Of a DNA stretch of 64,000 nucleotides, positions 58,290 to 64,000 are shown piece by piece (within the stretch, counting starts at the first letter, position 1; each line of letters begins with the position of its first letter). The position numbers and the translations under genes are program-made. Below the pieces are notes generated by a model. The model made no database searches, had not been told where the DNA came from, and saw only the letters and a program-made list of their open reading frames with translations. Origin of the DNA: Planomicrobium sp. Y74 (GTDB lineage: Bacteria > Bacillota > Bacilli > Bacillales_A > Planococcaceae); assembly GCF_003668635.1 (NCBI RefSeq), contig NZ_RCWH01000010.1:1-64000 (forward strand), given 5' to 3'.

Positions 58290-58664
58290 ATGAGAAAGCT
58301 TCAACGTACAAGTTCTCAACGTAAAGCACTATTACGTGACCTTACTACAGACTTAATCGTACACGAACGCATTCAAACGACTGAAGCTCGTGCGAAAGAA
58401 GTGCGCTCGACTGTAGAAAAAATGATTACACTTGGTAAACGTGGGGATATTCATGCTCGCCGTAAAGCTGCAGCATACATCCGCCGTGAACTAGTAACAA
58501 CTGCTGACGAAGAAGGCAACGAAAACACAATCTTTGCTTTGCAAAAATTGTTTGATGATGTTGCACCACGTTACGCAGAACGTCAAGGCGGCTACACGCG
58601 CATCATGAAAATGGGGCCTCGTCGCGGAGATGGCGCACCAATCGTTATCATCGAATTAGTTTAA
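58290..58664 (+). CDS. rplQ: 50S ribosomal protein L17
   Basis: L17 lies at the tunnel exit rim. 124 residues with [21 protein letters not shown] at the N-terminus. It is last in the superoperon, followed by a terminator. Confidence 0.98.
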   Translation: MRKLQRTSSQRKALLRDLTTDLIVHERIQTTEARAKEVRSTVEKMITLGKRGDIHARRKAAAYIRRELVTTADEEGNENTIFALQKLFDDVAPRYAERQGGYTRIMKMGPRRGDGAPIVIIELV

Positions 58665-58710
58665 TTTCTATCTTCTGGGTCGATTCTGCTTCGGCATAAT
58701 CGATTCTTCC

Positions 58711-58736
58711 GAAGAGGGTTCACACCCTCTTCTTTT
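58711..58736 (+). terminator. Terminator of the S10-spc-alpha superoperon
   Basis: A perfect 9-bp stem GAAGAGGGT/ACCCTCTTC with a TCAC loop and a short T-run, 47 bp after the rplQ stop. Confidence 0.88.
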
Positions 58737-58776
58737 AGCATAAGGATTTATACGACACATATGAAAAGCTGAGTGT

Positions 58777-58782
58777 TATGAT
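58777..58782 (+). promoter_or_regulatory. Extended -10 promoter before the structured RNA
   Basis: TATGAT with TG at the extended -10 position (TGTTATGAT, 58774-58782). A weak -35-like ACGACA lies 19 bp upstream. Transcription would begin near 58789, at the start of the structured segment. Confidence 0.5.
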
Positions 58783-58788
58783 GAGCGA

Positions 58789-58906
58789 GCCCTTACAGGC
58801 GGCGTCTTGTCTAGCTCTACGCACCTCATTCAACCCTGGCTTAAGCAACCAGGGAGCCATAGAGACAGAAAAGCGCATTTCTCTGAATGAGGTGCGCGCT
58901 TTTTTT
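58789..58906 (+). ncRNA. Structured RNA / leader candidate before ecfA1
   Basis: A 13-bp outer stem (58820-58832 with 58884-58896) encloses two hairpins, CCCTGG/CCAGGG (58834-58839 with 58849-58854) and GAGA/TCTC (58862-58865 with 58880-58883), making a three-way junction. A seven-T run follows at 58900-58906, so the outer stem is also an intrinsic terminator. An upstream segment (GAGC near 58787, GCTC near 58814) could pair as a further helix. I do not recognise it as a known riboswitch. It may be a cis-acting attenuator for ecfA1-ecfA2-ecfT or a free small RNA. Confidence 0.6.
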
Positions 58907-58975
58907 ATTTATTTTACATATGCTTCTTCTACCGAGTAGAGTAGAGATGAGATGAGCAAGAGGAGGTCAGCCTAG

Positions 58976-59824
58976 ATGAATACGGAAATTTTGTCATTCG
59001 AAAACGTGACATTCACATATAATACAGAAGATGAAACAATGCGGCCTGCAGTGGAGAGCGTCACCTTTTCCATAGAATCAGGGGAATGGATTGCACTGGT
59101 GGGCCATAACGGTTCAGGAAAATCGACGATGGCCAAGTTGATGAACGGCCTATTGTTTCCTAACGAAGGAAAAGTGAAGGTCTTTGGAAATGCTATGTCT
59201 GAGGAAACCTTATGGGATATCAGATCTCAGATGGGAATGGTTTTTCAGAATCCGGACAATCAGTTTGTCGGGGCGACGGTCCAAGACGATGTAGCTTTTG
59301 CTTTAGAGAATAATGGCGTTCCTCATGCACAGATGGTGGAACGGGTCCATGAAGCATTAAGCCAAGTAAAAATGGAAGATTATAAAGACCACGAGCCTCA
59401 CCATTTATCCGGGGGGCAAAAGCAGCGGGTGGCGATAGCTGGTGCACTTGCTATGCGTCCGAAACTGCTGATTTTGGATGAAGCAACTTCTATGCTTGAT
59501 CCCCAAGGGCGGATGGAAGTCATTGAGACGATACGCCGTTTGAGGGAGTCGACCGGGTTGACGGTCATCTCCATTACTCATGATCTTGAAGAAGCGGCTC
59601 TGGCAGAGCGTATCATTGTGATGAACCGTGGGCAGAAACATGCGGAAGGCACGCCGGCAGAGGTGTTTAAACGCGGCAATGAATTGACGGAAATGGGCTT
59701 GGATTTGCCTTTTGCAATGCGGATGACGCATTTATTGCAGGAGGCTGGAGTTGGACTTCAGGAAGAACATATGACAGAAGATAAGTTGGTGGATGAACTG
59801 TGGAAATATTACTCGAAGGCGTAG
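58976..59824 (+). CDS. ecfA1: Energy-coupling factor transporter ATPase EcfA1
   Basis: One of two ATPases that energise uptake of vitamins and metals through shared EcfT and interchangeable S components. The 282-residue protein has Walker [10 protein letters not shown] near residue 42, the signature LSGGQKQR, and Walker [16 protein letters not shown] follows AGGAGG. It overlaps ecfA2 by 25 bp. Previously named cbiO1 or ybxA. Confidence 0.95.
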   Translation: MNTEILSFENVTFTYNTEDETMRPAVESVTFSIESGEWIALVGHNGSGKSTMAKLMNGLLFPNEGKVKVFGNAMSEETLWDIRSQMGMVFQNPDNQFVGATVQDDVAFALENNGVPHAQMVERVHEALSQVKMEDYKDHEPHHLSGGQKQRVAIAGALAMRPKLLILDEATSMLDPQGRMEVIETIRRLRESTGLTVISITHDLEEAALAERIIVMNRGQKHAEGTPAEVFKRGNELTEMGLDLPFAMRMTHLLQEAGVGLQEEHMTEDKLVDELWKYYSKA

Positions 59825-60672
59825 GCTATAGCTACGCTGAGGATACGCCATTTGAAAAGAGAGCATTGACTGATGTCAATCTTCATATTCCGTCAGGTTC
59901 CTATACCGCGATCATCGGTCATACGGGTTCCGGCAAATCGACCGTTCTGCAGCATTTGAATGCGCTGTTAAAACCCACAGAAGGCGTTGTCATGATCGGA
60001 GAGCGGAAGATTGAAGCGGGCGTAAAAGCCAAGGATTTGCGTAATGTCAGGCGTCAGGTGGGCATAGTGTTCCAGTTTCCCGAGCAGCAGCTGTTTGATG
60101 AAACTGTTTTAAAGGATATCATGTTTGGTCCGTTGAATTTCGGTGTTCCTGAAAAGGAAGCAGAACGGCGGGCGCGGGAACTTGTGGTGCAATTGGGGCT
60201 GCCGGATGGTGTATTGGAGAAATCGCCTTTCGATCTATCGGGCGGCCAAATGCGCCGTGTGGCCATTGCTGGTGTTCTGGCGATGGAACCGGAAGTTCTG
60301 GTATTGGATGAACCGACAGCAGGTCTCGATCCGAGGGGCCGGAGAGAAATCATGGATTTATTCCATGAACTGCATATTACGAAGAACCTGACGACGGTCT
60401 TGGTGACGCATAGTATGGAAGATGCGGCGAGATACGCCGACCGTGTCGCTATTATGCATAAAGGCCATTGCGTGGTGACTGGTGAACCTAAAGCGATCTT
60501 TTCGAATGAAGAGCAATTGCAGGATTACAGCCTCCAGCCACCGCGCAGTGTCAGACTGCAGCGTGATTTTGAAGAGCGGACCGGCGTGAAGTTAGGCGAG
60601 ATTTCATTGACTGAAGAAGTATTGGCGAAAAATATTGCGTTGGCCATGGCGGAAGGGGGCGGATCCCTATGA
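59800..60672 (+). CDS. ecfA2: Energy-coupling factor transporter ATPase EcfA2
   Basis: The second ECF ATPase. The 290-residue protein has Walker [10 protein letters not shown], signature LSGGQMRR and Walker [15 protein letters not shown] 59800 lies inside ecfA1 and gives the family N-terminus [12 protein letters not shown]. It overlaps ecfT by 4 bp, so the complex subunits are tightly coupled. Confidence 0.95.
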   Translation: MEILLEGVGYSYAEDTPFEKRALTDVNLHIPSGSYTAIIGHTGSGKSTVLQHLNALLKPTEGVVMIGERKIEAGVKAKDLRNVRRQVGIVFQFPEQQLFDETVLKDIMFGPLNFGVPEKEAERRARELVVQLGLPDGVLEKSPFDLSGGQMRRVAIAGVLAMEPEVLVLDEPTAGLDPRGRREIMDLFHELHITKNLTTVLVTHSMEDAARYADRVAIMHKGHCVVTGEPKAIFSNEEQLQDYSLQPPRSVRLQRDFEERTGVKLGEISLTEEVLAKNIALAMAEGGGSL

Positions 60673-61466
60673 TGGAGAAAATGATTTTCGGCAGGTTCAT
60701 TCCTGGCGATTCAGTGGTCCATCGGATGGATCCGCGGGCAAAGATCCTTTTTGTCTTCCTGTTTATCGCAATTGTTTTTGTAGCCAATAATGCTTGGGGC
60801 TATGCTATATTGCTCGGATTCACGCTGCTGGTTGTTTTTCTTTCAAAAATTCGTTTATATTTTTTGATAAATGGATTGAAGCCGGTCTTTATCCTGTTGA
60901 TATTCACCTTTTTCCTGCATCTCTTTTTCACCAGAGAAGGGGATCTCTTATTCAGTTTCGGCTTTATTGAAATATATGAAGAAGGCTTAAGGCAAGGGAT
61001 ATTCATATCCATCAGATTCTTGGTATTGGTATTCATGACCAGTGTCCTGACGCTGACGACTTCGCCGATTTCAATAACGGACGGCATTGAAGTCCTGCTT
61101 GGCCCTTTCAAGAAGATTAAATTGCCGGTGCATGAGCTGGCGCTGATGATGTCGATTTCGCTGCGTTTCATCCCGACATTGATGGATGAAACCGGCAAAA
61201 TTTTAAAAGCACAAATGGCGCGGGGTTCCGATATCGGCTCGGGTCCGATGAAGGAACGGGTCAAAGCGGTCGTGCCTTTGCTCATTCCGTTGTTTGTCAG
61301 TGCCTTTAAACGCGCTGAAGATCTGGCGACGGCCATGGAAGTGCGCGGTTACCGCGGCGGGGAAGGCAGAACACGCTACCGTCAGTTGAATTGGCAGCTG
61401 GCAGATACGCTCAGCCTGGTGCTGCTCGCAGGCCTGACAGCGGCGTTATGGTATTTCCGGGCGTAA
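60669..61466 (+). CDS. ecfT: Energy-coupling factor transporter transmembrane protein EcfT
   Basis: EcfT is the membrane scaffold that joins the ATPases to S components. The 265-residue protein has about five to six hydrophobic helices and the two conserved Ala-Arg-Gly-like coupling motifs (MARGSD and VRGYRGG) in the C-terminal half. No S component gene is adjacent, as expected for a shared (group II) module. Confidence 0.95.
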   Translation: MMEKMIFGRFIPGDSVVHRMDPRAKILFVFLFIAIVFVANNAWGYAILLGFTLLVVFLSKIRLYFLINGLKPVFILLIFTFFLHLFFTREGDLLFSFGFIEIYEEGLRQGIFISIRFLVLVFMTSVLTLTTSPISITDGIEVLLGPFKKIKLPVHELALMMSISLRFIPTLMDETGKILKAQMARGSDIGSGPMKERVKAVVPLLIPLFVSAFKRAEDLATAMEVRGYRGGEGRTRYRQLNWQLADTLSLVLLAGLTAALWYFRA

Positions 61467-61477
61467 GGAGAGAAACT

Positions 61478-62221
61478 ATGAAACGAATGAAAGCGGTCAT
61501 CGCTTATGATGGCTCAGGGTTCGCGGGCTATCAGATTCAGCCGGAAGCCCGCACGATTCAAATGGAATTAATGAAAGTGCTGAAGAATATCCATAAAGGC
61601 CGTGATGTGCAAGTCGTGGCAAGCGGACGGACGGATGCGAAAGTGCATGCCACTGGCCAGGTGATCCATTTCGATACGGATTTCAATATACCGGTCGAAG
61701 GATGGTTAAAGGCGCTGAATGTGCTGCTGCCGGAAGATATCCGCGTTTCCTCTATTGAAGAAGCGGCACCTGAATTTCATGCGCGTTACCATACCGTCGG
61801 TAAAACGTACCGTTATAAATGGGACCGCAGCACAATTATCAGCCCGTTTACACGGAATTATATGGTGCATCTGAAACAGCGGCCGGACGTTGATGCTATG
61901 CGCAAGGCGGCTAAAGCTGTCCTGGGCACTCATGACTTTTCCAGTTTTTGTGCCGCAAATACTGGGGTGGTCGATAAAGTGAGGACTATCCGGCGTTTGG
62001 ATTTTGAAGAACACGGCGAAGAATTGCATATGGTCATAGAAGGATCCGGCTTTCTCTATAATATGGTACGCATTATTGCCGGTACTTTAATTGAAATAGG
62101 GATCGGCAAGCGTACACCGGAAGAGATGGCCGAAATCATTCGCTCAGCTGACCGGGCGGCGGCAGGAAAGACAGCTGCGGCGCATGGTTTATACCTTGAA
62201 AATGTGGAGTATGAAAGCTGA
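61478..62221 (+). CDS. truA: tRNA pseudouridine(38-40) synthase
   Basis: TruA forms pseudouridine in the anticodon arm. The 247-residue protein has the catalytic aspartate in ASGRTDAKVHATGQ near residue 53 and the FLYNMVRIIAGTL motif near 200. ATG 61478 follows AAGGAGAG by 8 bases; a longer in-frame opening is inside ecfT. Usual neighbour of ecfT. Confidence 0.96.
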   Translation: MKRMKAVIAYDGSGFAGYQIQPEARTIQMELMKVLKNIHKGRDVQVVASGRTDAKVHATGQVIHFDTDFNIPVEGWLKALNVLLPEDIRVSSIEEAAPEFHARYHTVGKTYRYKWDRSTIISPFTRNYMVHLKQRPDVDAMRKAAKAVLGTHDFSSFCAANTGVVDKVRTIRRLDFEEHGEELHMVIEGSGFLYNMVRIIAGTLIEIGIGKRTPEEMAEIIRSADRAAAGKTAAAHGLYLENVEYES

Positions 62222-62253
62222 AGCAACCATTCCAGGTGTTTTTAGAAAAACGC

Positions 62254-62282
62254 TTGACTTTCTGGCGCTGGCGTTATAAGAT
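62254..62282 (+). promoter_or_regulatory. Promoter of rplM-rpsI
   Basis: TTGACT (62254-62259) with a 17-bp spacer to TAAGAT (62277-62282), or 15 bp to TATAAG (62275-62280). Confidence 0.6.
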
Positions 62283-62289
62283 GATGTAT

Positions 62290-62400
62290 GGTATTTTCAT
62301 TACCCCCACGATATGCCCCGGAAGGTTATTAGTGTTTGGGATAACGAAAAAACGGAACAGCGGAACACTGTATTTTTAATATTAAAACGATACGATTTAT
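62290..62400 (+). promoter_or_regulatory. L13 leader RNA candidate
   Basis: The leader holds CATTACCCCCACGATATGCCCCG followed by GGTTATTAGTGTTTGGGATAAC, as two adjacent blocks that resemble the Bacillota L13 leader as I recall it. AGTGTT (about 62330) pairs with AACACT (about 62364) to close a long arm. L13 is thought to regulate rplM-rpsI through such leaders. Confidence 0.65.
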
Positions 62401-62416
62401 TAGGAGGACAATATAC

Positions 62417-62854
62417 ATGCGTACAACATTCATGGCTAAAGGTCACGAAGTAGAGCGTAAATGGTTGGTTGTCGATGCAGAAGGGCAAACTCTTGGACGT
62501 TTAGCTTCTGAAGTCGCTTCAATCCTACGCGGTAAATACAAACCAACATTCACACCAAACGTTGACACTGGTGATCACGTTATCATCATCAACGCTGACA
62601 AGATCCACCTTACAGGCAAAAAGCTTACGGACAAAATCTACTACCGCCACACACAATTCAGCGGTGGTTTGAAACAGCGTACAGCTCTTGAAATGCGCAC
62701 GAAATACCCAACAAAAATGCTTGAATTGGCTATTAAAGGGATGCTTCCTAAGAACTCTCTTGGACGCCAGATCTTCAAGAAACTTCACGTATATGCAGGA
62801 CCAGAACACAACCATCAAGCACAACAACCGGAAGTTTACCAACTTCGCGGCTAA
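62417..62854 (+). CDS. rplM: 50S ribosomal protein L13
   Basis: L13 is an early assembly protein of the 50S. 145 residues, with the conserved [17 protein letters not shown] segment and [12 protein letters not shown] near the C-terminus. ATG follows AGGAGG. Confidence 0.98.
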   Translation: MRTTFMAKGHEVERKWLVVDAEGQTLGRLASEVASILRGKYKPTFTPNVDTGDHVIIINADKIHLTGKKLTDKIYYRHTQFSGGLKQRTALEMRTKYPTKMLELAIKGMLPKNSLGRQIFKKLHVYAGPEHNHQAQQPEVYQLRG

Positions 62855-62883
62855 TAATCAGTAAATAAGAGGAGGATACACCT

Positions 62884-63276
62884 TTGGCACAAGTTCAATA
62901 TTTAGGTACAGGTCGCCGTAAAAACTCAACAGCCCGCGTCCGTTTAGTACCAGGAGACGGCACAATCACAATCAACAACCGCGACGTATCGGATTACGTT
63001 CCATACGAAACTCTTGAGCAAATCATCAAACAACCACTAGTAGCTACTGAAACTCTTGGAAGCTATGATGTTCTTGTAAACGTAAGAGGCGGAGGCTTCA
63101 CAGGTCAAGCTGGAGCAGTACGCCACGGAATTGCACGCGCTCTACTTACTGTAGACCCTGCTTTCCGTCCAGCACTTAAATCTGCTGGATTGTTAACTCG
63201 TGACCCACGTATGAAAGAACGTAAGAAACCAGGTTTGCGTTCAGCTCGTCGTGCACCACAGTTCTCGAAACGTTAA
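62884..63276 (+). CDS. rpsI: 30S ribosomal protein S9
   Basis: S9 reaches P-site tRNA with its C-terminal tail. 130 residues, ending [11 protein letters not shown] as required. TTG start behind GAGGAGG, 29 bp after rplM. Confidence 0.98.
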   Translation: MAQVQYLGTGRRKNSTARVRLVPGDGTITINNRDVSDYVPYETLEQIIKQPLVATETLGSYDVLVNVRGGGFTGQAGAVRHGIARALLTVDPAFRPALKSAGLLTRDPRMKERKKPGLRSARRAPQFSKR

Positions 63277-63286
63277 TTTATCTATC

Positions 63287-63324
63287 AAAAAGCCCTTTTC
63301 TCTTATGGAGAAAGGGCTTTTTTT
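63287..63324. terminator. Bidirectional terminator between rpsI and the convergent small gene
   Basis: A stem of AAAAAGCCCTTT(T)CTC with GAGAAAGGGCTTTTT (one bulged T) has T-runs on both strands. It can end rpsI and the minus-strand gene that follows. Confidence 0.88.
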
Positions 63325-63359
63325 ATTTGTTAATCAGGCAAGCATTCAGAGTTCCATTA

Positions 63360-63620
63360 TTAGCCGCCTAGGATTTCCCCCATATACAGCATCAGGCTGA
63401 ATATGAACCAGACGCCCATTCCAATGTAGAATAAAATCATATATAAAGTAAGCTTATTGAATCCCTTGTTGGCAATCAGGATCACTCCATAAAAGAATAA
63501 ATTAACGTATAGAGGGTTCTTCCAGTAGCCGACTTGCAAGGAGAATTTATAAACAAGATATACTGCTGAGATGAACCACAGGACTACCACTGTTTTATAA
63601 AATATTTCTCTAGTTTTCAT
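63360..63620 (-). CDS. Small membrane protein of unknown function
   Basis: An 86-residue hydrophobic protein with three predicted membrane helices (about 8-27, 37-54 and 58-80) and a short positively charged N-terminus. No recognised family motif. ATG 63620 is preceded on its strand by AAAAGGAG. It is the only convincing minus-strand gene in the window and converges on rpsI through the shared terminator. In Bacillus this interval holds other genes (ybaJ, ybaK, cwlD), so the gene is lineage-specific. Confidence 0.75.
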   Translation of the reverse strand: MKTREIFYKTVVVLWFISAVYLVYKFSLQVGYWKNPLYVNLFFYGVILIANKGFNKLTLYMILFYIGMGVWFIFSLMLYMGEILGG

Positions 63621-63755
63621 TGCTGCTCCTTTTGCTTGGTTTTTATTTCATCATATCATTTTGTGCTCAGCAGCAAGAGTTATATTTTAAAGAAGAATTA
63701 TTTGGGCAGATTTCACTTAAAAGACAGAATTGATTTAAAACTAATGTCGCTATGT

Positions 63756-63761
63756 TATACT
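63756..63761 (+). promoter_or_regulatory. Extended -10 promoter of salA
   Basis: TATACT with TG in the extended position (TGTTATACT, 63753-63761). A TTGATT lies 20 bp upstream, longer than ideal. Confidence 0.6.
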
Positions 63762-63796
63762 TTACGTTGAGCAAAAGTGATAAGGAGTGTATATAT

Positions 63797-64000
63797 ATGT
63801 TGACTGAAGTACAAGTTCGCGAGTTACTCGGAGAAGTTCAAGATCCGTTTTTACATAGATCGCTGGCAGAAACAGATGGTATTACTTCTGTGAAGATAAA
63901 AGAAGAAAAAAACCATGTAAGTGTAAAATTGGCGATCGCCAAAGTGAATACCCCTGAACAGATGCAATTGCAGATGAAAGTGGTTGAGATTCTAAAAGGC
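63797..64000 (+). CDS. salA: Mrp/NBP35-family ATPase SalA, N-terminal part
   Basis: The first 68 codons of an ApbC/Mrp-family protein; the rest is outside the window. What is visible is the N-terminal DUF59/MIP18-like domain, with LLGEVQDPFLHRSLAE and AIAKVNTPEQMQ closely resembling Bacillus SalA (YbaL). The family acts as an iron-sulfur cluster carrier, and SalA also affects protease gene regulation in Bacillus. The P-loop would follow the window end. ATG 63797 has AAGGAG 9 bases upstream. Confidence 0.88.
   Translation, partial: MLTEVQVRELLGEVQDPFLHRSLAETDGITSVKIKEEKNHVSVKLAIAKVNTPEQMQLQMKVVEILKG

Noticed and set aside
58789-58906. Known riboswitch class (TPP, cobalamin, T-box, SAM) before ecfA1
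   Set aside because: None of the signature sequences I know for these classes is present, so it is left as an unassigned structured RNA.
63650-63680. Promoter for the minus-strand small membrane gene
   Set aside because: A TATGAT and a TTGCTG can be paired on the minus strand, but the spacing is only 14 bp, so I do not list it.

Overview
The window is a low-to-mid GC Bacillota chromosome segment, almost certainly from Planococcaceae (Planococcus or a close relative). This rests on near-Bacillus protein sequences, Bacillus-like gene order, strong GGAGG ribosome-binding sites, frequent GTG/TTG starts, T-box leaders and a CtsR-McsA-McsB-ClpC cluster. The genus call is inference. Nearly everything is on the + strand; the exception is one small membrane-protein gene near 63.5 kb. 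The opening bases are the 3' end of a 5S rRNA, so an rRNA operon lies just upstream. The window closes inside the N-terminus of a salA/mrp gene.

Layout. 1-142: 5S end and terminator. 234-479: small DUF3006-like gene. 539-5213: CtsR regulon operon ctsR-mcsA-mcsB-clpC with its CtsR operator. 5232-8994: radA, yacL, ispD, ispF (disA is not present between radA and yacL). 9053-15294: gltX, a Cys T-box, cysE-cysS-mrnC-rlmB-rae1, then sigH. 15365-18938: rpmG-secE-nusG-rplK-rplA, then rplJ-rplL behind an L10 leader. 19054-27140: a 16S methyltransferase gene and rpoB-rpoC. 27202-31966: str operon rpsL-rpsG-fusA-tuf (no ybxF-type gene). 32238-42675: branched-chain amino acid block, ilvE and then a T-box followed by ilvB-ilvN-ilvC-leuA-leuB-leuC-leuD and a threonine dehydratase. 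42728-44123: a YuiF-type antiporter-family gene. 44219-58736: S10-spc-alpha ribosomal superoperon with secY, adk, infA and rpoA, but no map or KOW gene between adk and infA. 58777-63324: a structured RNA candidate, ecfA1-ecfA2-ecfT-truA, and rplM-rpsI. 63360-64000: a small membrane protein and the start of salA.

How it fits together. Most of the window is transcription and translation machinery (RNA polymerase core, NusG, elongation factors, about 30 ribosomal proteins, two tRNA synthetases, rRNA/tRNA modification) with protein export (SecE, SecY). Protein quality control, isoprenoid and cysteine synthesis, and vitamin uptake energisation are attached. The main departure from a Bacillus-like layout is the roughly 12-kb branched-chain amino acid and transporter block between tuf and the S10 operon. 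I found no phage, insertion sequence, CRISPR array or defence system. The observations most worth a second look are regulatory or structural: an out-of-frame start at the threonine dehydratase gene, an orphan three-way-junction RNA before ecfA1, a 415-bp non-coding interval where map normally sits, a 20-bp perfect palindrome before tuf, a hairpin that could reset the nusG ribosome-site spacing, and several leader RNAs.
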